DNA of 11,407 nt. It comes from an uncultured Coriobacteriaceae bacterium. Lineage in GTDB: Bacteria; Actinomycetota; Coriobacteriia; Coriobacteriales; UMGS124. The notes beneath the pieces were generated by a model. It saw nothing but the letters and a program-made list of their open reading frames with translations. It was not told where the DNA came from and did not search any database. Each line of letters starts with the position of its first letter. The stretch's first letter is position 1. This document shows, one piece after another, positions 1 through 8,201 of the stretch. The translations under genes and the position numbers were made by a program. The stretch is from assembly GCA_900539345.1 (NCBI GenBank), contig UQBS01000074.1:1-11407 (forward strand). The letters run 5' to 3'.

Positions 1-2032
1 GGCAGTAGTCGCTCTTGGTGTTGAGCTCGGCGTACATGATGTTGTCGTAGATGTAGCGCAGCACGGCGATGACAGCCTCGAGGTTGTCCTGCATGTTGGG
101 CACCTCGACGTAGCTGATAGCGCCGCCCGGCGACAGACGCTGGAACTCGCTCTCGAACTTGAGCTTCGTGAAGGCGTCGATATGCTCGCTCACATGAACG
201 TGGTAGCTGTTGGTGATGTAGCCCTTGTCGGTGATGCCCTCGATGACGCCGAAGCGGCGCTGCAGGGCCTTGGCGAACTTGTAAGTCGTGGACTCGAGCG
301 GCGTGCCGTACAGCGAGAAGTCGATGTCGGTGGCAGCCTTCCACTCGTTGCACTTGTCGTTCATGTGCTGCATGACCTCGAGGGCGAACGGCGTGGCCTC
401 GGCGTCGGTGTGCGACTTGCCGGTCATGTACTTCACGCACTCGTACAGGCCTGCGTAGCCCAGCGAGATGGTGGAGTAACCGCCCACGAGCAGCTTGTCG
501 ATGGGCTCGCCCTTCTTAAGACGGGCAAGGGCGCCGTACTGCCACAGGATGGGGGCGGCGTCGGAAAGCGTGCCCTTGAGGCGCTTGTGGCGGCACATGA
601 GCGCGCGGTAGCACAGATCGAGGCGCTCGTCGAAGACGGCCCAGAACTTGTTCATGTCGCCGCCGCTGGAAAGCGCCACGTCAGGCAGGTTGATGGTGAC
701 GACGCCCTGGTTGAAGCGGCCGTAGTACTTGGGCTTCGTGGGGTCGTAGTTGCCGGCGTTGGCCACGTTGTTGAAGCCGTTGCCGCTGCGGTCGGGCGTC
801 AGGAAGCTGCGGCAGCCCATGCAGGTGTAGCAATCGCCCTCGCCGGGCTTCTCACCCTTGGAGAGCTTGAGCTCCTTCATCTTCTTCTCGGAGATGTAGT
901 CGGGCACCATGCGCTTGGCAGTGCACTTGGCGGCCATCTGGGTGAGGTAGAAGAAGGGCTGGCCCTCCTCGATGTTGTCGTCCTCGAGCACGTAGATGAG
1001 CTTGGGGAAGGCGGGGGTGATCCACACGCCGGCCTCGTTCTTCACGCCCTCGTAACGCTGGCGCAGCATCTCCTCGACGATCATGGCGAGGTCGAGCTTC
1101 TCGCGCTCGTTGCGGGCCTCGTTGAGGTACATGAACACGGTGATGAAGGGGGCCTGGCCGTTGGTGGTCATGAGCGTGACGACCTGGTACTGGATGGTCT
1201 GCACGCCGCGCTTGACCTCTTCGCGCAGGCGCTTCTCAACGACCTCCTGAAGCTTCTCGGCGGAGACTTCCACACCAAGCTCCTCCATCTCGGCCTTGGC
1301 GTCGCGGGCGATCTTCTGACGGCTCACGTCGACGAAGGGGGCAAGGTGGGTAAGCGAGATGGACTGGCCGCCGTATTGGGAAGAAGCGACTTGGGCGATG
1401 ATCTGCGTGGCGATGTTGCAGGCGGTGGAGAAGCTGTGCGGGCGCTCGATGAGCGTGCCGGAGATGACCGTGCCGTTCTGCAGCATGTCCTCCAGGTTCA
1501 CCAGGTCGCAGTTGTGGATGTGCTGGGCAAAATAGTCGGAGTCATGGAAGTGGATGATGCCCTCCTCGTGAGCCTTCACCACGTCCTCGGGCAGCAGCAT
1601 GCGGCGCGTCAGGTCCTTGGAGACCTCGCCGGCCATATAGTCGCGCTGCACGGAGTTCACGGTGGGGTTCTTGTTGGAGTTCTCCTGCATGACCTCCTCG
1701 TTGTTGCACTCAATGAGCGACAGGATCTTGTCGTCGGTGGTGTTGCGGGTGCGCTTGATGTTCTGCACGTAGCGGTAGGTGATGTAGTGGCGGGCGACCT
1801 CGAAGGCCTCGGCGGCCATAATCTGGTCCTCCACCATGTCCTGCACCTCTTCGACCGACACCGTGTGACCGCAGGTGGCGCAGGCGTCCTCCACCTTGTC
1901 GGCGATGCGGCGCACCATGAAGGCGGGAAGCCTGTGGCCCTCGTCAACGACGGCGTTGGCCTTGGCGATGGCGTTGACAATCTTAGTTACGTCGAACGTC
2001 TCCTCCGAGCCGTTGCGCTTCAGAATCTTCAT
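1..2032 (-). CDS. nrdD: Anaerobic (class III) ribonucleoside-triphosphate reductase, large subunit, partial at left edge
   Basis: Reduces ribonucleoside triphosphates to dNTPs without oxygen, using a glycyl radical installed by the radical-SAM activase NrdG. The ATG at 2032 is preceded by an AAAGG ribosome site, and 677 codons are visible. Residues about 3-93 form the N-terminal ATP-cone (allosteric) domain, beginning MKILKRNGSEETFDVTKIVN. The catalytic barrel follows, with diagnostic stretches such as HFHDSDYFAQHIHNCDLVNL (Cys175) and CYTCMGCRSFLTPDR (Cys404/Cys407), which match the family's conserved active-site cysteine regions. The last visible residues, NTKSDYC, are the start of the C-terminal zinc-binding cysteine cluster. 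The rest of that cluster and the glycyl-radical loop lie beyond the window, as would nrdG if it is adjacent. No frameshift is seen. Expression is probably NrdR-controlled (see the boxes upstream). Family identity is near certain. Confidence 0.97.
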   Translation of the reverse strand, partial: MKILKRNGSEETFDVTKIVNAIAKANAVVDEGHRLPAFMVRRIADKVEDACATCGHTVSVEEVQDMVEDQIMAAEAFEVARHYITYRYVQNIKRTRNTTDDKILSLIECNNEEVMQENSNKNPTVNSVQRDYMAGEVSKDLTRRMLLPEDVVKAHEEGIIHFHDSDYFAQHIHNCDLVNLEDMLQNGTVISGTLIERPHSFSTACNIATQIIAQVASSQYGGQSISLTHLAPFVDVSRQKIARDAKAEMEELGVEVSAEKLQEVVEKRLREEVKRGVQTIQYQVVTLMTTNGQAPFITVFMYLNEARNEREKLDLAMIVEEMLRQRYEGVKNEAGVWITPAFPKLIYVLEDDNIEEGQPFFYLTQMAAKCTAKRMVPDYISEKKMKELKLSKGEKPGEGDCYTCMGCRSFLTPDRSGNGFNNVANAGNYDPTKPKYYGRFNQGVVTINLPDVALSSGGDMNKFWAVFDERLDLCYRALMCRHKRLKGTLSDAAPILWQYGALARLKKGEPIDKLLVGGYSTISLGYAGLYECVKYMTGKSHTDAEATPFALEVMQHMNDKCNEWKAATDIDFSLYGTPLESTTYKFAKALQRRFGVIEGITDKGYITNSYHVHVSEHIDAFTKLKFESEFQRLSPGGAISYVEVPNMQDNLEAVIAVLRYIYDNIMYAELNTKSDYC

Positions 2033-2105
2033 GGGAGTGCACCAACCTTTCACTGTCGTAACTAGCGGAAGCAATGATAGCCTTTGTTTCGGACAAGAAG
2101 AGCCA

Positions 2106-2152
2106 CCACATGATGTTGTGTTTATAAACATACGATTGACTATATGTATGGT
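2106..2152 (-). promoter_or_regulatory. Tandem NrdR-box-like sites and -10 element upstream of nrdD
   Basis: Two 16-mers resemble the NrdR consensus ACACWATATATWGTGT. Box 1 (2106-2121, CCACATGATGTTGTGT) matches 12 of 16 positions. Box 2 (2137-2152, TGACTATATGTATGGT) matches 11 of 16. Their starts are exactly 31 bp apart, about three helical turns, which is the usual arrangement of paired NrdR boxes. Between them lies the perfect palindrome TGTTTATAAACA (2119-2130), which contains on the minus strand a -10-like TATAAA (2126-2121) with no good -35. Box 2 would cover the -35 region and box 1 the start region of an nrdD promoter, consistent with repression by NrdR when dATP is plentiful. Function is inferred from sequence and position. 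Confidence 0.6.
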
Positions 2153-2383
2153 TCTCGCGAACGAGCAGGTCAACGAGTCAAGGGCTTGCGGGCAAAAAGG
2201 GAGCGCCGTTGGCAGAATAGGCAACTGTGCTGGGACTTTGACCGCACGGCGATGGAGCAGCCGCACATATCCAACCCCGGGGCCCCAAGTCGGCGAGCGG
2301 CAGGCTTTCTCCACAACCTGTGCGGCACCTGAGGTCATACTTGAACACCATATGTAGTTGTACGAGACATTCAGGAGCACAGC
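2153..2383. other. Gene-free gap between nrdD control region and menA, with a possible structured leader
   Basis: No reading frame here has recognisable protein character. The clearest structure is a perfect 8-bp inverted repeat, GCCGCACA (2260-2267) with TGTGCGGC (2319-2326), enclosing 51 nt that include CCCCGGGG. It could fold in the menA leader transcript if transcription starts upstream. I could not assign it to a known riboswitch class, and I see no convincing -35/-10 pair for menA. Confidence 0.35.
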
Positions 2384-3343
2384 ATGAGCGAGGCAACAGG
2401 CACTACCAACAAGCAGCAGGTGCGCGCTGCGTGGATTGAGGCAATGCGCCCACGCACCCTGCCCCTAGCGGCGGCCGGGTCGGTCGTAGCCGCAGCCATC
2501 GCTGCAGCAGCCGGCCAATTCCGCATCGAGGTCCTCGTGCTCATGTTCGTCACGAGCATCCTTCTGCAGATCATCGCCAACTTCGCCGACGACTACGGCG
2601 ACCTCTCCCACGGCTTGGACGACGAGACGCGCGTGGGGCCCAAGCGCGGACTTCAGCGCGGCGTCATCACCATGAAGCAGATGAAGCTGGCGCTTATCGG
2701 CACCTGTGCGCTCACTTTCGCCGTCGGCGTCGCCCTCATCCTCGTCGCCTTTTCCGGCGGCCCTGCCATGACGGGGTCGAGCTGGACCGCCATCGTTGTG
2801 TTCGTGGTGCTCGGCGTGGCCTGCATCGCCGCCGCCATCTGCTACACCATCGGCAGGCACCCCTACGGCTACATCGGCCTGGGCGACTTCATGAGCTTTC
2901 TGTTCTTCGGCGTCGTGGCCGTGGTGGGCGGCACCTTCCTCTATCTGCATGAATTCACGCTTGTAAGCCTTGTTGCCGGTATCGCGCTGGGGCTTCCCGT
3001 CATGGCGGTCATGAACGTGAACAACATGCGCGACGCCAAGCGCGACGCCGCCAAGGGCAAGCGCACCGTGGCCAACATGCTCGGCGACCCCAAGATGCGC
3101 ACGTATGAGACGGCGCTTCTCGCCGGCGGCGCCATTCTCTTCCTCGTAAGCCTGGGCATGCTTGGCATCAGGAACTTCCTGCCCTTCTTCATCGTCACGG
3201 TCTCCTTCATGAGCTGGGCGCGCGTGATTACCGTCATGTGGACGATGCCCGACCACGAGAAGTTCGACTGCCTCATGGCCCCCACAAGCAAGGGCACCGT
3301 TGTGGTTGCCGTCGTGTGGCTGATCGCCGTGCTCATCGGCTAA
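2384..3343 (+). CDS. menA: 1,4-dihydroxy-2-naphthoate polyprenyltransferase (MenA, UbiA superfamily)
   Basis: An integral-membrane enzyme that attaches a polyprenyl chain to 1,4-dihydroxy-2-naphthoate to give demethylmenaquinone. The protein has 319 residues, close to the usual 290-310. The start ATG has AGGAG (2373-2377) six bases upstream. Hallmarks: an N-terminal EAMRPRTLPLAAAGS segment; the first Asp-rich prenyl-diphosphate/Mg site around residues 66-73 (NFADDYGD), followed by GPKRGLQRGVIT; the MenA-type stretch GRHPYGYIGLGDFMSFLFFG (157-176); and the second Asp site NNMRDAKRD (213-221). Several hydrophobic segments consistent with the UbiA transmembrane fold span most of the length. It stands alone in the window, with no other men genes beside it, divergent from nrdD and convergent with ftsH. 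It implies menaquinone-based anaerobic respiration. An alternative is another UbiA prenyltransferase, but the NFADDYGD and YGYIGLGD motifs favour MenA. Confidence 0.93.
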   Translation: MSEATGTTNKQQVRAAWIEAMRPRTLPLAAAGSVVAAAIAAAAGQFRIEVLVLMFVTSILLQIIANFADDYGDLSHGLDDETRVGPKRGLQRGVITMKQMKLALIGTCALTFAVGVALILVAFSGGPAMTGSSWTAIVVFVVLGVACIAAAICYTIGRHPYGYIGLGDFMSFLFFGVVAVVGGTFLYLHEFTLVSLVAGIALGLPVMAVMNVNNMRDAKRDAAKGKRTVANMLGDPKMRTYETALLAGGAILFLVSLGMLGIRNFLPFFIVTVSFMSWARVITVMWTMPDHEKFDCLMAPTSKGTVVVAVVWLIAVLIG

Positions 3344-3425
3344 GCGCTCGCTCGCCCTGTCCGACCGCCCCACCTGTACCCACGCCAGCCTGCACGCGCC
3401 AACCATATCCCGCCTGCTAAAACGC

Positions 3426-3463
3426 AAGGGGCGGCCCGCCATGCTCACGGCGGGCCGCCCCTT
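3426..3463. terminator. Strong hairpin terminator between convergent menA and ftsH
   Basis: A 15-bp perfect stem, AAGGGGCGGCCCGCC (3426-3440) with GGCGGGCCGCCCCTT (3449-3463), closes an 8-nt loop. On the plus strand it runs into TTCTTCTTGG. On the minus strand it is followed by TTGCGTTTTAG. It sits 82 bp after the menA stop and 59 bp after the ftsH stop, so it probably terminates both operons. The T tracts are interrupted, but the stem is very GC-rich. Confidence 0.85.
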
Positions 3464-3522
3464 CTTCTTGGAAGCGCGTATGTGCTTGCGCAAACGTCGC
3501 GCTGAGACCAGCCGGGCTAGAC

Positions 3523-5778
3523 CTACTCGCCCTTCTTCTCCCCAGCCTCGGCCTCGTCCTTGGGCTCGCCCTCAACAGGGGGCAAGGTCTGAGCGTGGCC
3601 GTCGTAGACGACGGTGGTGGAGCCGTCGGCGTTCGTGCGCACCTCGGCGTCGCAGGAATCGACCTTCACCACGGACTCAGCCTCGGGAAGCTGGTTCTCT
3701 GCCTCCTTGGCGGCGCGCTCTTCGGCCGTCTTGGCGGCATCGGCGGCAGCAACCTTGGCCTTCTGCTCGGCCTCGCCGGCCAGGTACTCCTGCCAGCGGT
3801 TGTCGAGCAGCGCCTGGCAGGCATCGCCGTCCACCGTCTCGCGCTCGAGCAGCACGGTCGCCATGAGGTGCATCTGCTCGGCGTTCTCAGACAGCACCTT
3901 GCGGGCACGCTCGTGGGCCTCCTTGATGAGGCGCGAAACCTCGAGGTCGATGCGGTGCGCCGTCTCGGGCGAGTAATTGCCCTGCGTGGCGATGTCGCGG
4001 CCCAGGAAGACCTCGTGGTTGGGCTCGCCGTACATCTGGGGCCCAAGCTCCTCGCACATGCCGTAGCTCACAACCATGCTGCGGGCCACCTTCGTGGCGC
4101 GCTCGATGTCGTTGGAGGCGCCGGTGGTGATGTCGTCGCAGAAGAGCTCCTCGGCGGTGCGGCCGCCCAGCATCATGGCAAGGCTGTCGAGCATGGAGTT
4201 GCGCGTCTGCAGGAAGTGGTCCTCATCAGGCATCGAAAGCGTGTAACCCAGAGCCTGGCCACGGGGGATGATGCTGATCTTCTTGACCGGGTCGGCGTTA
4301 GCAAGCATGTGGCCCACAAGCGCGTGGCCGGACTCGTGGTAGGCAATGGTCTTGCGCTCGGTGTCGGTCATGACGCGGCTCTTGCGCGCGGGACCGGCGA
4401 TGCAACGCTCCATCGACTCGGTGATCTCGTCCATGCCGATGCGCTCATGGCCGCGACGGGCGGCGAGAAGGGCACTCTCGTTCATGAGGTTGCCCAGGTC
4501 GGCGCCGGAGAAACCGGGCGTGAGCTGAGCGACGCGGGCAAGGTCGACGTCGGTCGAGAGGGGCTTGTTGCGCGCGTGGATGCCCAGGATGGCCTCGCGG
4601 CCCTTCACGTCGGGGCGATCCACCGTGACCTGGCGGTCGAAGCGGCCGGGGCGCAGAAGAGCCGGGTCAAGGACGTCGGGGCGGTTCGTGGCAGCCATGA
4701 GGATGACGCTCTGGTGCTCCTCGAAACCGTCCATCTCAACAAGCAGCTGGTTCAGGGTCTGCTCGCGCTCGTCGTGACCGCCGCCCACGCCCGTGCCGCG
4801 CTGGCGACCCACGGCGTCGATCTCATCGATAAAGATGATGGAGGGAGCCTGCTCCTTGGCCTTGGCGAACAGGTCGCGCACACGGGAGGCACCCACGCCG
4901 ACGAACATCTCGACAAAGCCCGAACCGGAAATCTGGAAGAACGGCACGCCGGCCTCACCGGCCACGGCCTTGGCAAGCAACGTCTTGCCGGTGCCGGGAG
5001 GGCCCACAAGCAGCACGCCGTGCGGGATCTTGGCGCCGAGGTCCTGATACTTCGCGGGGTTGTCGAGGTAGTCCTTGATCTCCTTGAGCTCCTCGATAGC
5101 CTCGTCGCAACCAGCGACGTCGTCGAAGCAGACCTTGGGACGGGTGGCATCGGTCGTCTGGGCCTTCGTCTTGCCGAAGCCCATAGCACCGCCCGTGGGG
5201 TCGGAGAACTTGTTCATAAAGTACACCATGACGCCGATGAGGATGAGCATCGGCAGCATGCTCGTGAGCAGGGAGACCCAGGTAGGCGTCGTGGAGACGT
5301 CGGCCACGTACTTGACCTCGGGGTGGGAAGCCATGAGCTCGGCCAGCGAGTCGGTGCCCAGGTAGGTCGAAGTAAAGGGCACGAGGGCGTTCTCGTCGCC
5401 GATCTTGTCGGCCTCGGGCCAATACTCGCCCTTAATGGTGTAGGTCATCGCGACGTAGGTCGCCTCGCTAACCTGGCCGTCCTCGACGGCGCTCACGAAC
5501 TCGCTCGTGGCGAGCTCCACCGTGTTCTCGTTGGCCTGGCGCTGCACGGCGCTGCCCACGGCGACCACGACGACCACGAGGATGAGCGCATACAGCAGGA
5601 TGCTGCGCCAGTTGGGCTTGCGCGGGCCGGCGTTTTTGTCAGCCGGGCCGTCGATGGGATTGAGGAGCTCCTTCATCTTCGCGCGGCGCTCCTCCTCGCG
5701 CTTGTCGCCCTTTGCGTCGGGCTTGCCGGCGTCTACAAACTTGCCGGCCTTCTTCTTGTCGTTGTTCTCTTCACTCAC
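3523..5778 (-). CDS. ftsH: ATP-dependent zinc metalloprotease FtsH
   Basis: A membrane-anchored hexameric AAA+ protease that extracts and degrades membrane and short-lived cytosolic proteins. The protein has 751 residues. The start is GTG at 5778 with AAGGAG seven bases upstream. Order of parts: a charged N-terminal region (1-56); TM1 about 58-78; an extracytoplasmic domain about 79-165; TM2 about 167-188; Walker A GPPGTGKT (259-266); pore loop FVGVG (292-296); Walker B IIFIDEID (314-321); second region of homology TNRPDVLDPALLRPGRFDR (364-382) with arginine fingers R376 and R379; zinc site HESGH (481-485) with likely third ligand D557 in TGASNDIER. All catalytic residues are present. It is longer than E. 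coli FtsH (644) because of the charged N-terminus and an Ala/Glu-rich tail of about 85 residues. It is the last visible gene of the tilS-hpt-ftsH operon, 60 bp after hpt. Confidence 0.98.
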   Translation of the reverse strand: MSEENNDKKKAGKFVDAGKPDAKGDKREEERRAKMKELLNPIDGPADKNAGPRKPNWRSILLYALILVVVVVAVGSAVQRQANENTVELATSEFVSAVEDGQVSEATYVAMTYTIKGEYWPEADKIGDENALVPFTSTYLGTDSLAELMASHPEVKYVADVSTTPTWVSLLTSMLPMLILIGVMVYFMNKFSDPTGGAMGFGKTKAQTTDATRPKVCFDDVAGCDEAIEELKEIKDYLDNPAKYQDLGAKIPHGVLLVGPPGTGKTLLAKAVAGEAGVPFFQISGSGFVEMFVGVGASRVRDLFAKAKEQAPSIIFIDEIDAVGRQRGTGVGGGHDEREQTLNQLLVEMDGFEEHQSVILMAATNRPDVLDPALLRPGRFDRQVTVDRPDVKGREAILGIHARNKPLSTDVDLARVAQLTPGFSGADLGNLMNESALLAARRGHERIGMDEITESMERCIAGPARKSRVMTDTERKTIAYHESGHALVGHMLANADPVKKISIIPRGQALGYTLSMPDEDHFLQTRNSMLDSLAMMLGGRTAEELFCDDITTGASNDIERATKVARSMVVSYGMCEELGPQMYGEPNHEVFLGRDIATQGNYSPETAHRIDLEVSRLIKEAHERARKVLSENAEQMHLMATVLLERETVDGDACQALLDNRWQEYLAGEAEQKAKVAAADAAKTAEERAAKEAENQLPEAESVVKVDSCDAEVRTNADGSTTVVYDGHAQTLPPVEGEPKDEAEAGEKKGE

Positions 5779-5838
5779 CTTGTGACTCCTTGTTGCCGCA
5801 CTGGGCGGCCGTGTTGGTCGGACAAGCTCGCCGAGGTG

Positions 5839-6390
5839 TTAACCCTCAACGAGCTCCGGCTTGAGCACGCCGACATAGGGCAGGTTGCGGTACTTCTGGT
5901 TGTAATCGAGGCCATAGCCCACCACGAACTCGTCGGGGCACTGGAAACCCACGTAGCGCGGGTCGACGGCGGCAGTGCGGCGCTTGCACAGAAGCGTGGC
6001 CACCTCGAAGGAGCGCACGCCGCGCGCCTGCAGGTTGGCCGACAGATAGCGCAGGGTCAGGCCCGAGTCAAGAACGTCCTCGATGACGATGACATCGCGG
6101 TCCTTGATCTCGGTGTCGAGGTCCTTCACGATGCGCAGGATGCCCGAGGAACGCGTGGCCGCACCATAGCTGGAGATGGCCATGTAGTCGATCTCGATGG
6201 GCAGGTCGATGGCGCGCACCAGGTCGCTGGCAAACGTCGCGGCACCACGCAGGATGCAGATGACGAGCGGCGGCACGTCGTTGTCGGCATAGTCGGCCGT
6301 GATCTGGGCACCAAGCTGAGCCACACGCTCGCTGAGCTGCTCGGCGGTGAACAGGACGTGGTCGATATCGTTGGACATGTTGTACGGCAA
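5839..6390 (-). CDS. hpt: Hypoxanthine phosphoribosyltransferase
   Basis: A purine-salvage enzyme that converts hypoxanthine (usually also guanine) and PRPP to IMP/GMP. The protein has 183 residues, a normal length. Visible motifs: CILRGA (45-50), the PRPP loop-I region with Arg in place of the common Lys; SSYG (73-76); the PRPP/catalytic motif VIVIEDVLDSGLTL (100-113) with E104, D105 and D108; K136 of the base-binding region; and the C-terminal GFQCPDEFVVGYGLDYNQKY block typical of the family. Start choice is uncertain. TTG at 6390 lies five bases after an AGGGGG run and is preferred on spacing. An in-frame ATG at 6378 would shorten the protein by four residues but puts the ribosome site 17 bases away. 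It lies 51 bp after tilS and 60 bp before ftsH in one operon. Confidence 0.96.
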   Translation of the reverse strand: MPYNMSNDIDHVLFTAEQLSERVAQLGAQITADYADNDVPPLVICILRGAATFASDLVRAIDLPIEIDYMAISSYGAATRSSGILRIVKDLDTEIKDRDVIVIEDVLDSGLTLRYLSANLQARGVRSFEVATLLCKRRTAAVDPRYVGFQCPDEFVVGYGLDYNQKYRNLPYVGVLKPELVEG

Positions 6391-6441
6391 GGGATCCCCC
6401 TCATTGTGAGACGGCAGGGCAAGTCCTACCGTTCGGCCGGC

Positions 6442-7947
6442 TTATATATGAACAATCGATAATTGTATCAAGCAGGTCGTTTTATCGCTCCATGCCGCGC
6501 GCTCATCCAGGCGAATTCCCCCAACCCACACACTGAAGACGCCCTGGGGAGCACTCGGGGAGCTGCGTACAACGGGAACCCAGGGCCGGTCGCGAGCGGG
6601 CACGCCCGCCTGGGGAAGCACGTCGCTCAACAGCTTCGACGCTCCCAAGCCAAACGGGCGCATGCGCTCGCCGGGGCGGGGCGAGCCCACGGTGAGACAG
6701 CCCGTCGCACCTGGGGCGGGGCAGCCGCACACGGCGCCGTCGACAAGGACGAAGTCGCGTCCTTCGCGCATCCCCTCGACCTGCAGCTGGGCCGAACGGG
6801 CACGCGCGACCTCGGCCGCCGGGCGTCCCTGCAGGGGCACTTCCCGCGCCTCAAGCACGACTTCCCCCCACACCACGCGGCCTGGTACGGGGAACTCAAC
6901 GGCAGCCGGAGGGTCTGCCGCATCAGGGCCCTGCATGACGAGCGTCCCCGCCTCCATGCGCACCTGCACCCCGCCGGGCAGGCTGCACGAACCCGACCCG
7001 CGGCGAGCAAGCGCGACCACGTCAAGGAGGTGGGCCGCCTCGAACCGCGCCTCTTGCGCAGCATGGCGGCCCAAGGCCTGCTCAAGGGCCATGCGCACAC
7101 AGCGCGGGGCAAGCGCCGGGTCTGCCTGGGCAAGCGTGTGCGCATCGAGCACGCAGCTCCCCCGCCGCGCAGGCAAGGCCGCACGCGCAAACAGCTCGCG
7201 AGCCAGGCGCGCCAGCAGATCCTCCTCGCAGGTCAAAGCGTCGAGAGTGCGTCCGAGCGTCTTGCAAAACGCCGGGTTGCGCTCCTCAAAAGCAGGCACG
7301 ATGTGATGGCGCACGTAGGAACGCGTAGCCTCATCGCCCGCGTTCGTCGAATCCTCGCGCCAGCCTATCCCCTGCTTGCGCAAGCCATCGCGCAGCTCCT
7401 CGCGCGTGCACTCGATGAGGGGTCGCACGACGATGCCGCGCGTGGGTCGCATGCCCACCAGGCCGGTGAGGCCCGAACCGGAAAGTGCGCGCATGAGGAA
7501 GGTCTCGGCGCGGTCGTCAGCCGTGTGCGCCACAAGAATGCGCGCCGACTCCACGGGCAAACTTTGCGCCCGGGTACGCTCGCCAGCCAGACGCCAGGCA
7601 AGGTCGTAGCGCACCTGGCGGGCGGCCTCCTCCATGTTTGCCCCGGCCCTGACGAGCGCGGGAACATCGACGCGCTCCACCCGACACGCAACCCCGAGCT
7701 CGGCGCACAGGTCGCGCACAAAGGCCTCGTCACCGTCGGACTCCTCCCCGCGCAGGCAATGGTTCACATGGAGTACGCACAGGTTGCCGCGCTCGAGCAT
7801 GCGAGGGCCGCGACCGTCCATGAGGTCGACGGGAGCAGTCGCACAGCGCATGAGCAACGCCGTGGAGTCTGATCCCCCGCTCACCATCACAATGAGCGGC
7901 GAGGCGGCCACAACCGGGGCCGACACAGCGTTGAGGGCCTCGTACAC
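6442..7947 (-). CDS. tilS: tRNA(Ile)-lysidine synthetase
   Basis: Modifies the wobble C34 of the CAU-anticodon tRNA-Ile to lysidine with ATP and lysine, so that the tRNA reads AUA. The start is taken as GTG at 7947 because AAAGGAG (7959-7953) lies five bases upstream. The open frame continues 37 codons further up, but that part has no family similarity. This gives 501 residues. Motifs: PP-loop SGGSDS (23-28); HVNHCLRGEESDGDEAFVR (60-78); HTADDRAETFLMRALSGSGL (141-160), a typical TilS lysine/ATP-site block; C-terminal substrate-binding domain with RPGERMRPFGLGASKLLSDV (424-443) and VWVGGIRLDERA (473-484). A -10-like TACAAT lies at 7989-7984 on the minus strand, without a clear -35, so the operon promoter may be just upstream. 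It is the first gene of the tilS-hpt-ftsH operon. The linkage with hpt and ftsH is widely conserved in bacteria and supports all three calls. Confidence 0.95.
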   Translation of the reverse strand: MYEALNAVSAPVVAASPLIVMVSGGSDSTALLMRCATAPVDLMDGRGPRMLERGNLCVLHVNHCLRGEESDGDEAFVRDLCAELGVACRVERVDVPALVRAGANMEEAARQVRYDLAWRLAGERTRAQSLPVESARILVAHTADDRAETFLMRALSGSGLTGLVGMRPTRGIVVRPLIECTREELRDGLRKQGIGWREDSTNAGDEATRSYVRHHIVPAFEERNPAFCKTLGRTLDALTCEEDLLARLARELFARAALPARRGSCVLDAHTLAQADPALAPRCVRMALEQALGRHAAQEARFEAAHLLDVVALARRGSGSCSLPGGVQVRMEAGTLVMQGPDAADPPAAVEFPVPGRVVWGEVVLEAREVPLQGRPAAEVARARSAQLQVEGMREGRDFVLVDGAVCGCPAPGATGCLTVGSPRPGERMRPFGLGASKLLSDVLPQAGVPARDRPWVPVVRSSPSAPQGVFSVWVGGIRLDERAAWSDKTTCLIQLSIVHI

Positions 7948-8001
7948 ATGCGCTCCTTTCACAGTGATATTGCGAACTCGGCGATTGTACCCCCGAAACG
8001 C

Positions 8002-8036
8002 CAGCGCCCCGCCGGGCAAAGCTCGACGGGGCGCTG
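8002..8036 (-). terminator. Hairpin between the repeat array and tilS, possible terminator
   Basis: CAGCGCCCCG (8002-8011) pairs with CGGGGCGCTG (8027-8036). After one mismatch, a further 5-bp nested stem (CGGGC/GCTCG with one wobble) closes an AAA loop, so all 35 nt fold. Read on the minus strand, towards tilS, it is followed by GCGTTTCG, only a weak T tract. It could stop transcription coming from hsp20 before the tilS operon. Termination is inferred; the structure is seen. Confidence 0.45.
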
Positions 8037-8104
8037 ACAAGGAAGAGAGGGAGGACAAAATTGATGGCGGACGAGGTTCCGCAACCCACTAAAAAGCGGG
8101 TTCT

Positions 8105-8170
8105 GATGCGCAAGGCGCGCAGGGCCGACGTGTACTGGAGTACTCTAGGCCCCGTGCAACGCCGCGCATC
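8105..8170. repeat. Palindromic unit A of the repeat array
   Basis: A 66-nt imperfect hairpin. The outer stem is GATGCGC (8105-8111) with GCGCATC (8164-8170). Then come an AA bulge on the 5' side, GGCG with CGCC, and CGCAGGGCC pairing imperfectly with GGCCCCGTG. The apex is GTAC-TGGA-GTAC. It shares the elements CAAGGCG and TACTGGA with unit B at equivalent places. Confidence 0.8.
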
Positions 8171-8201
8171 AGGTTCCGCAACCCACTAAAATGCAGGTTC
8201 T

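Noticed and set aside
182..2065. 627-codon open frame on the plus strand opposite nrdD
   Set aside because: It is a shadow of the GC-rich third codon positions of nrdD. The product is a low-complexity Leu/Gly/Ala/Val/His string with no family similarity, while the minus-strand frame encodes a textbook NrdD.
2326..2352. TPP-riboswitch-like string CTGAGGTCATACTTGAAC before menA
   Set aside because: Only a short stretch resembles the thi-box. The conserved downstream arm and helix pairing are missing, and menA is not a usual TPP target.
3595..6462. 955-codon plus-strand open frame antisense to ftsH and hpt
   Set aside because: It spans two unmistakable minus-strand genes and the gap between them, has biased composition and no recognisable motif. 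Long antisense frames are expected at this GC content.
6463..7872. 469-codon plus-strand frame antisense to tilS
   Set aside because: It has shadow-frame composition (Arg/Ala/His-rich). tilS motifs on the other strand are clear.
7948..8058. 37-codon upstream extension of tilS
   Set aside because: It has no TilS-like sequence and lies upstream of the strong AAAGGAG that serves the GTG at 7947. It also overlaps the 8002-8036 hairpin.
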